A DNA stretch of 64,000 nt from Mycolicibacterium bacteremicum. GTDB lineage: Bacteria > Actinomycetota > Actinomycetes > Mycobacteriales > Mycobacteriaceae. Below are positions 17,328 to 25,924 of this stretch, one piece after another (position 1 is the first letter of the stretch; each line of letters opens with the position of its first letter). The translations under genes were made by a program, and so were the position numbers. Under the pieces are notes generated by a model. It made no database searches, was not told the origin of the DNA, and saw only the letters and a program-made list of their open reading frames with translations. Location: assembly GCF_002086115.1 (NCBI RefSeq), contig NZ_MVHJ01000006.1, forward strand, positions 62,001-126,000, written 5' to 3'.

Positions 17328-18565
17328 GCCACGCCCGCCTCCCGCAGGCGCGCGACCTCGTCTGCGGTCAGGCCCAATTCACCGGTCAGCACCTCATCGG
17401 TGTGTGAGCCCAGACTGGGTCCCACCCAGCGGACCTTGCCCGGTGAGCGCGTCAACCGGGGAAAGACGTTCTGCATCGCCACCGGTCCAAGCCGGTCGTG
17501 GGACACCTCGATGATCGACTGACGGGCACGATAATGTTCGTCGGCCAACATCTCGGGGGCACGGTAGATCTGACCACACGGGACCCCGTGCTCTTCGAGG
17601 AGCTTCTCGACCTCGGACACCGCCAATCCACGGGTCCACTGCGCGATGAGATCGTCGAGTTCGGCCTGCCGTTCGCCGCGCGCACCGTGGGTGGCAAACC
17701 GCGGATCCTGGGCCAACCCGGGCTGGCCCATGGCCTGCGCCAACCGGCCGAACACGGTGTTCTGATTCGCCGCGATCAGCACCCAGGAGTCGTCAGAGGT
17801 CGGATACACGTTGCTGGGGGCCACATTCGGCAGGACGGCACCGGTACGCTCGCGCACGTAGCCGGTCTGCTGATATTCGGGCACCAGCGACTCCATCATC
17901 GCGAGCACTGCTTCGTAGATCGCCGAGTCGACCACCTGACCGAGGCCGGTCCGGCTGCGGTCATGCAGGGCGGCAAGCGCGCCCAGGGTGCCGTAGGTGG
18001 CGGCCAGCGAATCGCCGATCGAGATGCCGTTGCGACTCGGCGGGTTGCTCGGATCGCCGACGACATAGCGCAATCCGCCCATGGCTTCGCCGATGGCACC
18101 GAAACCCGCCCTGCCCGAGTAGGGTCCGGACTGGCCGAATCCCGAGACCCGGACCATGATCAGACCCGGGTTCTCCGCGGCCAGCTCGTCATATCCCAGC
18201 CCCCACTTCTCCATGGTGCCGGGTCGGAAGTTCTCGACGACGATGTCGGCGCGGCGGATCAGCCGCCGGGCCAGGTCCTGTCCCTCGGGAGACCGCAAAT
18301 TGCAGGTGACCGAGCGCTTGTTCCGCGCCACCACCGACCACCACAGCGACTCCCCCGACGGACGCTGATGTCCCCATTCCCGCATGGGATCACCGCGGCT
18401 GGGATCTTCGAGTTTGATGACGTCGGCGCCAAGATCGCCGAGGAGTTGCCCGCAGAAGGGACCCGCGATGAGCTGCCCCATCTCGACGACCCGGATACCG
18501 ACCAACGGGCCTGACGCCGTGACATTTTCGTTCTGGTTTTCCACCAGATTCTCCTCTTCGTTCAT
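17324..18565 (-). CDS. Class III CoA-transferase (CaiB/BaiF family)
   Basis: A 413-residue family III CoA-transferase. N-terminal GIRVVEMGQLIAGPFCGQLL (about residue 23) and LGDLGADVIKLEDP are signatures. The catalytic Asp is in NGISIGDSLAATYG (about 187), and the interlocked-dimer C-terminus has GVPCGQIY. It transfers CoA from a donor acyl-CoA to a carboxylic acid. It is followed by the lyase-like gene and preceded by an ABC importer, all with 4-bp overlaps, which suggests uptake, CoA activation and C-C cleavage of an organic acid. Confidence 0.92.
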   Translation of the reverse strand: MNEEENLVENQNENVTASGPLVGIRVVEMGQLIAGPFCGQLLGDLGADVIKLEDPSRGDPMREWGHQRPSGESLWWSVVARNKRSVTCNLRSPEGQDLARRLIRRADIVVENFRPGTMEKWGLGYDELAAENPGLIMVRVSGFGQSGPYSGRAGFGAIGEAMGGLRYVVGDPSNPPSRNGISIGDSLAATYGTLGALAALHDRSRTGLGQVVDSAIYEAVLAMMESLVPEYQQTGYVRERTGAVLPNVAPSNVYPTSDDSWVLIAANQNTVFGRLAQAMGQPGLAQDPRFATHGARGERQAELDDLIAQWTRGLAVSEVEKLLEEHGVPCGQIYRAPEMLADEHYRARQSIIEVSHDRLGPVAMQNVFPRLTRSPGKVRWVGPSLGSHTDEVLTGELGLTADEVARLREAGVA

Positions 18566-19359
18566 CGAATGCCCACCCTTGCCTTGACTCGCCGCTCGAT
18601 GGCCAGCATCGCCAGCACCGGCCCGAGTGCGAGCAGCCCGATGAACAACACCTGGCCGGCGATCTGCTCGACCCGGACATTGGCGACATTGTTGACCAGT
18701 TCACGACCCAGACCGATGTCGGCACTGAACATCTCGGCCAGCACCAGCCCCAGGAACGTCAGGCCGAAGCTGATCCGCAGCGCGACCATCACCGTGGGCA
18801 GCAGCGCCGGGACCACGATCTTGGTGACACGCTGCCACCAGGACAGCTCCAGTGCGTCGCCGAGGCGTACCAACTTCCGGTCCAACGTCGTGGTGGCACC
18901 CATGACCAGCAGCGCCACCGGAAAGACCCCGTGCAGGAACGCGAAGACGATCCGGCTGGGTTCGCCGAGGCCGAGCAGCAGCAGGAAGATCGGGTAGAGC
19001 GTGACCTTGGGAATGCTGTAGAGGGCGAACAGCGGGGTCTGGAAAACTTTGGACCAGAATTGGGACTGCCCCAGAACGAATCCGACGGCTGCACCGACCA
19101 CCGCGGCGAGCACCCATGAGACGACCAACAACCGTACCGAGGTGAGCACACTTTCCTGGTACACGGGACGTTGCAGGTCGTCGAAGAGTCCGGATACGGC
19201 CTGCAACGGGCCGGGGAACACCAGGCTGTCCACGACGGCCGCGACTATCGCCCACAAGATCACCAGAATCACCGGTACCACCAGCAATCCGAGGAGCCCC
19301 CGGGCGGCGCCGATGGCGTGCATGCGTGGGGTCTTGACTGCGTCGAGCGTGGCGGTCAT
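18562..19359 (-). CDS. ABC transporter permease (SsuC/TauC-like)
   Basis: A 265-residue inner-membrane permease with about six helices and the cytoplasmic EAA-type loop LGDALELSWWQRVTKIVVPA (about residue 165-185). It belongs to the nitrate/sulfonate/taurine-type importer group. It overlaps the CoA-transferase start and the second permease stop (4 bp each) and is probably one half of a heterodimeric channel. Confidence 0.9.
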   Translation of the reverse strand: MTATLDAVKTPRMHAIGAARGLLGLLVVPVILVILWAIVAAVVDSLVFPGPLQAVSGLFDDLQRPVYQESVLTSVRLLVVSWVLAAVVGAAVGFVLGQSQFWSKVFQTPLFALYSIPKVTLYPIFLLLLGLGEPSRIVFAFLHGVFPVALLVMGATTTLDRKLVRLGDALELSWWQRVTKIVVPALLPTVMVALRISFGLTFLGLVLAEMFSADIGLGRELVNNVANVRVEQIAGQVLFIGLLALGPVLAMLAIERRVKARVGIR

Positions 19360-20174
19360 CGGGCCACCCCCGGCTGCCGTTTGGCCAGGAGGGCGAATAT
19401 CGAGTTCACCACACCGGCCAGGATGAACACCAGCAGCACCCCGGCATACATGTCGGCGAAGGAGAAGTCGTTGTAGGCGCGCGAGATGAAGTGCCCGAGA
19501 CCGGAGGTGGACAGCACGAACTCACTGGCCAGCACGCCGATCAGCGCGTAGGACAACGCTAATCGGGACCCGGTGACGATGTGCGGCAGCGCGGCCGGAA
19601 CGAGGATCTTCGTCGCGCGGGAGAATCGGCTCATCTGCAGGGACTGCGCCAGTCTGATGGTCGTGGTGGGTGTTGCGTCCAGACCGGACAGCGTCGACGT
19701 GATCACCACGACGATGGCGAACATGGTGCCGAGCAGCACGATCGGCAGAACGCCGACCCCCAGCACCGCCACGATCAACGGGTACAGGGCGAAAGTGGGG
19801 ATGGCGTAGTAGATGGTCAGCCACGGCTCCACGACCCGGCGTGCCGGCCTGATCTCCCAGAGCAGCACGCCGGCCATCACACCGAGCACGATCGCCAGGA
19901 CGAAGGCCAGACCGATCGCCGACAGTGACGGCACCAGGGCTTCCGACCAGAACTCGCCGGAACCCAGCAGCTTGGTAAGCCGGACCACCATCTCGCTCAG
20001 CGGGAGTACAGAAAACCGGTCCACCAGACCTGTTCTGGGCGCCAGTTCCAGAAACGCAGCGGTGCCCGCGGTGATCACCAGTACCCAGCCGCGTACTGAC
20101 AGGCCGAGTCGACGCTCCACCGCCGCCTTCCCGGTGGCCTTCTCGATGCCGATGGGCGCCACCGTCGTCGTCAT
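19356..20174 (-). CDS. ABC transporter permease (SsuC/TauC-like), second subunit
   Basis: A 272-residue permease with about six helices and the EAA-type loop IRLAQSLQMSRFSRATKILV (about 174-193) and PAALPHIVTGSRLALSYALI following. ATG 20174 is chosen because it overlaps the ATPase stop (ATGA); the longer frame to 20231 runs through the ATPase gene. It pairs with the permease at 18562. Confidence 0.9.
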   Translation of the reverse strand: MTTTVAPIGIEKATGKAAVERRLGLSVRGWVLVITAGTAAFLELAPRTGLVDRFSVLPLSEMVVRLTKLLGSGEFWSEALVPSLSAIGLAFVLAIVLGVMAGVLLWEIRPARRVVEPWLTIYYAIPTFALYPLIVAVLGVGVLPIVLLGTMFAIVVVITSTLSGLDATPTTTIRLAQSLQMSRFSRATKILVPAALPHIVTGSRLALSYALIGVLASEFVLSTSGLGHFISRAYNDFSFADMYAGVLLVFILAGVVNSIFALLAKRQPGVAR

Positions 20175-20968
20175 GTTCTGACCGCCTGTTCGGCCATGGC
20201 CCGCTCGGCCTCGCCGCGAATTTTCTGCCACACCAGCTCGATCAGGCGTGCCGCCTCCGGCGACCCCAGCAGATCGGGGCTGCGTTCGGCTGGGAGGTCG
20301 ACCTGGAAGTCATCGAGGATGGTGCCCGGCCGTGCGCTCATCACGAGCACCCGATCGGAGAGCAGCACGGCCTCGGAGATGCTGTGCGTGACGAACAGGA
20401 CGGTGGTCTTGCTGTCGCGTGCCACCTTCAACAGTTCCAACCCGAGTACGGTCCGGGTCTGCTCGTCGAGGGCACCGAACGGTTCGTCGGCGAGGATCAG
20501 ATCCGGCTGGGTGGACAGGACCCGCGCAATCGCGGTGCGTTGGCGCATACCACCGGAAAGTTGATGCGGATACGCATCGGCGAAGTGCGACAACCCAACC
20601 CGGCGCAGCGTGTCCTCGGCGATGCGCTGGCGCTCACGTTTGGGTACACCCTGGGTCTCCAGCGCGAACGCTGCGTTGTCGAGCACGGTGCGCCAGGGCA
20701 GGACCGCGGCCTCCTGGAAGACGATGCCGGTCTGGCGTCGCGGACCGGACTGTTTGGCCCCGTTGAACGTGACATGCCCCGAGGACGGTGTCTGCAGCCC
20801 GCCGATGATGTCGAGCAGCGTGGACTTTCCGCAACCCGACGGCCCGACCAGCGCAGTGAACGAGCTTGCGGTCAGCGTGAGATTGGTTGTCGCCAGGGCC
20901 CGCACCTCCCCGAAATGGCGGTCGACGCCGTGGACCTCGACTTCGGTGCCGGTGTTGGTGTCTGTCAT
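20171..20968 (-). CDS. ABC transporter ATP-binding protein (SsuB/TauB-like)
   Basis: A 265-residue ATPase with Walker A GPSGCGKST (about residue 42), Q-loop GIVFQEAAVLPW, signature LSGGMRQRTAIARVL (about 141), Walker B LILADEPFGALDE (about 161) and H-loop TVLFVTHSISEAV. It energises the two permeases. Its start overlaps the stop of the binding-protein gene. Confidence 0.95.
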   Translation of the reverse strand: MTDTNTGTEVEVHGVDRHFGEVRALATTNLTLTASSFTALVGPSGCGKSTLLDIIGGLQTPSSGHVTFNGAKQSGPRRQTGIVFQEAAVLPWRTVLDNAAFALETQGVPKRERQRIAEDTLRRVGLSHFADAYPHQLSGGMRQRTAIARVLSTQPDLILADEPFGALDEQTRTVLGLELLKVARDSKTTVLFVTHSISEAVLLSDRVLVMSARPGTILDDFQVDLPAERSPDLLGSPEAARLIELVWQKIRGEAERAMAEQAVRT

Positions 20969-21963
20969 GGCAGTTCACCCTTGTTGTTTTCGGGCAGGTA
21001 GTCGGTGGTGGCCAGCGATTTCCAGTCGACGGATTCGATGCCGTCGGTGAGCGCGAGGCCCTGGGCGGCGGCATTGAGGGCGTCGGCGCTGAAGCTGACG
21101 CTCCAGTGGCCGGCATTCACGGCGTTGGTCACCAGTTCGGCGGCTACCTGCGGGTCGATATTGGTCGACTCGACCCAGACGGTCGCTGCTTCGGCCGGGT
21201 TGGCCGTGATCCACTCGACGGACTTGCTGTATCCCTCGAGCAACGCCTTGGCCTGCTCAGGGTTCTGCCGGGCGTAGTCGCGACCGCTTACGATGACGGT
21301 CTGCTGGTAAACCGGAACAAACTCGGAACTGTCCACCACGACCTTGAGGGCACCCTTCTGTTCGGCGACCAGTCGCGGCGACGCGTAGGCCACGTCCACC
21401 TCGTCTGCCTCCAACAACGCGACGCCTGCGCCGGTGCCGCCGGTCGACTTGCGTTCGACGCCCTGCAGGCCGGCGGCCTCGGGAACCAGGAACGACATCG
21501 CCTCGGTGACCGAACCCGGGTTGGTGAATCCCCAACGCTTTCCGGCTGTTTGGTCGACTGCTGTCAACGGGGAGTTCTCCAGCGCCACCCACAGCACGTC
21601 GGACACCGACTGCACACCGCCGCCGATGGCCTGTACGGGTGCTCCCTCCTGGAAGCCCTTGACGACTGCGCCGGTGGCTACCTCGCCGAAGGGCAAGCGT
21701 CCGGCCACGACGTTCTGCAGCGTGGTGCCGCCGCCCTCGGCCGGCACGATCTTGTCGATGACCACGCCGGCTTCCTCGAAGAAGCCCTGGGCCTGTCCGA
21801 CCTTCCACGGCAGTCCGTACAGGTCATCGGGGTGGGTCACGGAAATTTCGATGCCGGTCGCACCATCGGCGGACTGCGAGCCGGATCCCGATCCAGAACC
21901 GCAACCGCTGAGTACAAGCGCTGTTGCGCCCGCTGTCGCGACCAGGCCGATCCATCGACGCAT
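20965..21963 (-). CDS. ABC transporter substrate-binding lipoprotein (NMT1/SsuA-like)
   Basis: A 332-residue lipoprotein. A lipobox, LVLSGC, lies at residues 16-21, so it is anchored outside the membrane. The mature domain is of the NMT1/THI5-SsuA type: DDLYGLPWKVGQAQGFFEEA, then GRLPFGEVATGA and RQNPEQAKALLEGYSKSVEW. ATG 21963 has an excellent Shine-Dalgarno (GGAGGAAG, 21973-21966); the longer frame to 22011 is rejected. It is the first gene of the operon running to GntR. The ligand is probably a small organic anion. Confidence 0.92.
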   Translation of the reverse strand: MRRWIGLVATAGATALVLSGCGSGSGSGSQSADGATGIEISVTHPDDLYGLPWKVGQAQGFFEEAGVVIDKIVPAEGGGTTLQNVVAGRLPFGEVATGAVVKGFQEGAPVQAIGGGVQSVSDVLWVALENSPLTAVDQTAGKRWGFTNPGSVTEAMSFLVPEAAGLQGVERKSTGGTGAGVALLEADEVDVAYASPRLVAEQKGALKVVVDSSEFVPVYQQTVIVSGRDYARQNPEQAKALLEGYSKSVEWITANPAEAATVWVESTNIDPQVAAELVTNAVNAGHWSVSFSADALNAAAQGLALTDGIESVDWKSLATTDYLPENNKGELP

Positions 21964-22005
21964 GACTTCCTCCAACTGTGATGTGGACCATAAGCTGCTC
22001 CCATA

Positions 22006-22078
22006 GTGCATACAATCACGGCCAGAGTCAACCGTCCGCGCAGGTAATTAGCTGCGCAAACCTAGCTTTTGTACACAA
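22006..22078. promoter_or_regulatory. Candidate GntR/FCD operators upstream of the import operon
   Basis: Two TNGT-NN-ACNA-like elements flank the probable promoter. One is TTGTATGCAC (minus strand, 22015-22006), the other TTGTACACAA (plus, 22069-22078, TTGT/ACAA arms). They resemble the FadR/FCD-subfamily operator type. The GntR encoded at the end of the operon is the obvious candidate ligand. The first site is imperfect. Confidence 0.45.
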
Positions 22079-22135
22079 CTTATCGTCATCCGGACAGCGC
22101 GCCGCCGACGAACAGTTCGGCGACCGCCGTCGCGG

Positions 22136-22732
22136 TCAGCTCGACGAATCCGAATGAACGACGAGTCCGGCGATCACGGTGGTCAGCGCCGCGTGGGCCT
22201 GCTCTGCGCCGATGTCACCGGCGATGACGGCGCGCGCCACCGCGTCGGCGGCACCCAGGATCGCATGGATGGCCGCGTCCGGAATCTCACCGCTGCCGGC
22301 AAAAGGTTGCAGTGCGGCCCGGCACTTGCTGCCGAAGGTCTGGTCGGCGTCGCGCCGGATGCGGTCCAACTCGGGTGAACCGGCAAGGGCGGCAACGAGT
22401 CCGGGGAGCTCGGTGCCCTCGCTGACGGCGCACCCGATATAGGCGTCGGCGATGGTCTGCGCGATCATGCCCAGATCGCCGGGCGCGGCCGACAAGGCGG
22501 CGTCCAGCGCCGCATGCTGACGTTCGTCGAAGGCGCGGTACAGCTCGGCGAGGACTCCCGCGCGTGTGCCGAAGTGGTTGTACACCAAGGGTTTGGCGAC
22601 GCCGGCGCGCTCGGCGATACGGGCCAGGGTCAGCGCGTCACTGCCCTCGACGCGGATGAGTTCGCCGGCGACGTCGAGCAGCTGGGCGTGGCGTTGCGCC
22701 TTCGACATGCGTTTTTTGATCAGCTCGGTCAC
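22136..22732 (-). CDS. TetR/AcrR family regulator
   Basis: A TetR repressor of about 198 residues with the helix-turn-helix at about residues 20-60 (ARIAERAGVAKPLVYNHFGT). The start is uncertain: GTG 22732 has GGAAGGGG about 11 bp upstream, GTG 22744 lies right against it, and ATG 22708 (MSKAQRHAQ) is the only ATG. It is divergent from an NAD(P)H oxidoreductase gene, with a double operator between them, so repression of both genes is likely. Confidence 0.87.
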   Translation of the reverse strand: MTELIKKRMSKAQRHAQLLDVAGELIRVEGSDALTLARIAERAGVAKPLVYNHFGTRAGVLAELYRAFDERQHAALDAALSAAPGDLGMIAQTIADAYIGCAVSEGTELPGLVAALAGSPELDRIRRDADQTFGSKCRAALQPFAGSGEIPDAAIHAILGAADAVARAVIAGDIGAEQAHAALTTVIAGLVVHSDSSS

Positions 22733-22763
22733 TGGTGGCCACACCCCTTCCGCCCATGCAAAG

Positions 22764-22790
22764 TTACGAATAGTAAGTTACCAATCGTAA
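22764..22790. promoter_or_regulatory. Tandem TetR-type operators TTAC-N5-GTAA
   Basis: Two palindromes, TTACGAATAGTAA (22764-22776) and TTACCAATCGTAA (22778-22790), are spaced 14 bp centre to centre. They lie between the divergent TetR and oxidoreductase genes, just upstream of the TetR start. The TTACNAATNGTAA pattern is conserved in both copies. Confidence 0.82.
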
Positions 22791-22814
22791 GTTAATCAGA
22801 CTCTACCGGGAGAC

Positions 22815-23435
22815 ATGATGCACTCGCTCGTTCTCTTCGCCCATCCACAGCCCGACTCGCTGACCGCCGCCACCGCACACCTGGTGGCGACCGAACTTGC
22901 CGCCCGGGCCGGTGACACCAGCGAGGTCGCCGACCTGGCCGCCGAGGGCTTCGACCCGCGCTTCACCGCCGCCGATCTCGCGGTGATGCGCGGACAGCGG
23001 CCGGTACCCGACGATGTACGCCGCGAACAGGAACGGGTCGAGCGTGCCGATGCGGTGGTGTTGGTCTATCCCGTGTACTGGTGGGGTATGCCCGGTCTGC
23101 TCAAGGGGTGGATCGACCGGGTCGTCACCTACGGCTGGGCCTACGGGGACGGTGCGGCGCCGGCAGATGCGCTCGGCCGCCGGGACATCCACCTGGTCGC
23201 ACTCGCGGGCACCAACGTCGGTACCTACCAGCGGCATGGGTACACCGAGTCGATGCGAACCGGCATCGAGCACGGCATCTTCGAATACTGCGGCACCACG
23301 GTGGCGTCATCACACTTCCTCTACGACACCGAGCAGGGACCGATCCCGGTGGCGGACACGGTCGCGGCCGTGGTCGCCGATGTGCGGATGTCCTATGCCG
23401 AACGGGTGTCGGGGACAACCGTCGCGTCCTGCTGA
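22815..23435 (+). CDS. NAD(P)H-dependent oxidoreductase, flavodoxin-like fold (KefF/MdaB type)
   Basis: A 206-residue flavodoxin-like quinone reductase. LVLFAHPQPDSLTAATAHLV is the N-terminal FMN/FAD phosphate-binding start. AVVLVYPVYWWGMPGLLKGW (about residue 76-95) is the family hallmark, followed by DRVVTYGWAY. It makes two-electron reductions of quinones or electrophiles. It is controlled by the divergent TetR through the TTAC-N5-GTAA sites, so a quinone- or aldehyde-type inducer is plausible (inference). ATGs at 22815 and 22818 are both possible. Confidence 0.92.
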   Translation: MMHSLVLFAHPQPDSLTAATAHLVATELAARAGDTSEVADLAAEGFDPRFTAADLAVMRGQRPVPDDVRREQERVERADAVVLVYPVYWWGMPGLLKGWIDRVVTYGWAYGDGAAPADALGRRDIHLVALAGTNVGTYQRHGYTESMRTGIEHGIFEYCGTTVASSHFLYDTEQGPIPVADTVAAVVADVRMSYAERVSGTTVASC

Positions 23436-23460
23436 CGCCGGGCGTTTCGGGCGAACGCCG

Positions 23461-24324
23461 CTAATTGCGCCGCGGATCATCCGGGGTGGTCGTGGAGATG
23501 AAATCGTCGATCAGGTCGATCACCTCGGCGGGGGCCTCCACCTGAGCGAAATGCCCTATGCCGGGCAAGATTTCGAGTCGGCAGTCGGGCCGGGCCTCCA
23601 GCGCCGAGTACGCATGGTCGACCGGGATGATGTTGTCGTCCTCGCCCCAGATCGCCAGTACCGGTAGGCCTTCGCGCAGATTGAGCCTGTTCAGCGCACT
23701 GACCGACTGGCCGCGGTAGTCGACCACCGACCGCAGCGTCCGCAGGAACGCCTCCCGCGTCTCCCCGTCGGCGAAGGACGAATAGGCATTCCAGATCTCC
23801 GCGCCGCGCGGGGAACGCAGGCCCGCCGCCGTCAACCAGGACCGCACCGCGTTACCGGCCCGCAGCACCGGCGGCGGCGCGATCACCGGCATCACGAATT
23901 CGGCACCGGGCGCGGCGAGCAGTCGCAGGATCCACCCCACGTCCGGGCCCAGTCCCCCGCTGCCGATCAACACCAACCGGCGGCAGTAGTCGGGATGCTG
24001 GTACAGGAACTGCATCGCCACCCCACCGCCCAGCGAGTGCCCCACGACGGTGGCCGACTGCACGCCGAGTTCATCGAGCAGATCCCGCAGGCCGACGGCG
24101 AACGCGCCCAGCGAATAGTCGGTGCGCGGCTTGGAGGACTGCCCGTGGCCGAGCAGGTCGGGGGCGATCACCCGGTACCTCTTGGCCAGCTGGGGCAATA
24201 CCGCCCGCCAGGTCTCCGCGCTGCCCGCCATCCCGTGGATGAGCAGCAGGACCTCGTCCCCACTGCCCTCGTCCACGACGGCCTGGCGCACCCCGTGAAT
24301 CTCGACGAATTTCGTTTCGGCCAC
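23461..24324 (-). CDS. Alpha/beta hydrolase
   Basis: A 287-residue alpha/beta-hydrolase. The oxyanion-hole segment is LLIHGMAGSAETW (about residue 27), the nucleophile elbow GHSLGGG has Ser at about 97, the acid lies in AIWGEDDNIIP, and the catalytic His is in GIGHFAQVEAP near the end. The broad layout is that of C-C hydrolases, epoxide hydrolases and lipases, so the substrate cannot be told. It lies 28 bp downstream of the YihY-like gene on the same strand. Confidence 0.9.
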   Translation of the reverse strand: MAETKFVEIHGVRQAVVDEGSGDEVLLLIHGMAGSAETWRAVLPQLAKRYRVIAPDLLGHGQSSKPRTDYSLGAFAVGLRDLLDELGVQSATVVGHSLGGGVAMQFLYQHPDYCRRLVLIGSGGLGPDVGWILRLLAAPGAEFVMPVIAPPPVLRAGNAVRSWLTAAGLRSPRGAEIWNAYSSFADGETREAFLRTLRSVVDYRGQSVSALNRLNLREGLPVLAIWGEDDNIIPVDHAYSALEARPDCRLEILPGIGHFAQVEAPAEVIDLIDDFISTTTPDDPRRN

Positions 24325-24352
24325 GTCAGCTCCCGTCCCCTCCGGCCCGAGC

Positions 24353-25207
24353 CTACTGGCCGGTAACCGACTTCGACAGGGATCGTCCCGCGCGGGCGGC
24401 GAACACCCCGTGCAGGACCACCGTCACGCGGAATCCGCAGAGCACGAGAATGTGCACCAGGTAGAGCCAGAGCGCCAACGCCGACACCGCACCGATCACG
24501 GGCATACCGCCGAACGGGGCCGACCATTCGATCGGGATGGCCAGGAACAGCAGAAAGCCCTGTAGGAAGCCGGCCAGGATGGCGCCGGTGCCGAACGCGC
24601 CCGCCACCAACGATTTGATGCCGAACCGACCGGGCGCGATGAGCCCGTACACCCCCACCAGTGCCGTCGAGACCGCGATCCAGACGACGTGGAATCCGAC
24701 GAACACGCCCCACGCCAGCGACCACCCGGTGCCGGTGTACAGCGGGGCCACATACGGCGCGGAGGCCAGCACCGCGAGGACCAGGAACGGGGCCACCGCG
24801 GCCACCCCGAGTAGACCGGCCCGCCCGCGCCAGCCGGTGAGTTTGTCTGTCTCAGGGGTCAACTGGACGAATGCCCGGCGCAGACCCTCGCCGTACAGGC
24901 TGGCCGGGAACAGCACCACCAACGCCTGCCACCACGGCATCGCCAACGCGACCGCGGTCAGGGTGCGCAACGCCTCCGGGGTGCCGTGCCCGGACGGCAA
25001 CCCGGTGATCGCGGCCTCCATCGACGAGCGCACCGCGTCATGCCCCACCAACGCGCCGGCCGCCCACAACGCCACCATCGCCAGCGGCACCAGCCCGATC
25101 ACCCCGAAGTAGGTGGCCCCGGCCGCCCACAGCGCGAGATCCGCACCGGGAAACGTTCTGCTGACCTGTGCCGCCAGCCTGCGGGCCCGGTTCACCGCGA
25201 TGCCCAC
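24353..25207 (-). CDS. YihY/BrkB family membrane protein (UPF0761-type)
   Basis: A polytopic membrane protein of about 284 residues with six predicted helices. YihY-typical features are ATYFGVIGLVPLAMVALWAA early in the chain, SLYGEGLRRAFVQL in the middle, and the last helix ALALWLYLVHILVLCGF. The family was once misannotated as RNase BN; its true role is unclear. The frame is open to 25294, but that would overlap the divergent CDP-alcohol gene, so GTG 25207 (or 25195, just before the NRARR segment) is preferred. Confidence 0.82.
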   Translation of the reverse strand: MGIAVNRARRLAAQVSRTFPGADLALWAAGATYFGVIGLVPLAMVALWAAGALVGHDAVRSSMEAAITGLPSGHGTPEALRTLTAVALAMPWWQALVVLFPASLYGEGLRRAFVQLTPETDKLTGWRGRAGLLGVAAVAPFLVLAVLASAPYVAPLYTGTGWSLAWGVFVGFHVVWIAVSTALVGVYGLIAPGRFGIKSLVAGAFGTGAILAGFLQGFLLFLAIPIEWSAPFGGMPVIGAVSALALWLYLVHILVLCGFRVTVVLHGVFAARAGRSLSKSVTGQ

Positions 25208-25240
25208 CGGTGCGACGCAGCGGGCTGGCAAGCTGGCACC

Positions 25241-25924
25241 ATGACCGCGCAGCCACCCGCCGACGACGGCGACACGGGCTGGTCGGCGCTGCACGGTGGC
25301 GTGCAGCCCTCCCGCGTCGTGCGGGGCTGGCTGTCGCTCGTGCGAATGTTGGCCTCCGGTCCGGTCGTTCGCATTCCGCCCGACGTGCTGTCGGTACTGG
25401 GTGTGCTGGCGCTGGTGGGTGCCTGGGCGGCCGTAACGGGACCCGGCTGGCCGGCATTGAGCGTGGCGCTGGTGATCGCGGCCGGTGTGCTCGACGGTCT
25501 GGACGGCGCGGTGGCGCTGCGCACCGGCAAGGCCCGTCCGCTGGGCGCGGTGGTCGATTCGGTGGCCGACCGTCTCGGTGATCTGTTGCTGGGTGCGATC
25601 CTGCTGGCACTGGGCGCCGCCCCGGGCTGGGTGATCGCGGCGCTGACGCTGGTGTGGCTGCTGGAGTATGTGCGCGCCCGCGCCCAGGCAGTCGGGATGC
25701 CGGGCGTGGGGACGGTCACCGTCGCCGAACGCCCGACCCGGCTGATCGTGGTCGGCTTGGCGGCGGCCGGGGCCGCGGTGTCGTGGTCCGGGGTACCGCT
25801 CACCGGGTGGACCTGGGGCACCATGCTCGCCATCACCTGGACCGCCGTCGGACTGGTCGGTCTGGCGCAGCTGCTACCCGCGATCCGTCGCTCGATGCCT
25901 TCGTCGTTCCCGCCGGACCGATGA
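25241..25924 (+). CDS. CDP-alcohol phosphatidyltransferase family protein
   Basis: A 227-residue membrane protein. The catalytic block of the family (D-x2-D-G-x2-A-R-x8-G-x3-D-x3-D) is recognisable at about residues 86-111: LDGLDGAV, then ALRTGKARPLG and AVVDSVADR. All aspartates are kept, but the usual AR is AL followed by R, so the arginine is displaced by one. It would join a CDP-activated lipid to an alcohol, as in phospholipid synthesis. ATG 25241 is the first good start. Its 3' end overlaps the convergent CrtI-like gene by 92 bp. Confidence 0.85.
   Translation: MTAQPPADDGDTGWSALHGGVQPSRVVRGWLSLVRMLASGPVVRIPPDVLSVLGVLALVGAWAAVTGPGWPALSVALVIAAGVLDGLDGAVALRTGKARPLGAVVDSVADRLGDLLLGAILLALGAAPGWVIAALTLVWLLEYVRARAQAVGMPGVGTVTVAERPTRLIVVGLAAAGAAVSWSGVPLTGWTWGTMLAITWTAVGLVGLAQLLPAIRRSMPSSFPPDR

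Noticed and set aside
23440..23460. Terminator between the oxidoreductase and alpha/beta hydrolase genes
   Set aside because: Only a 6-bp GGCGTT/AACGCC stem without a T-run; too weak to call.
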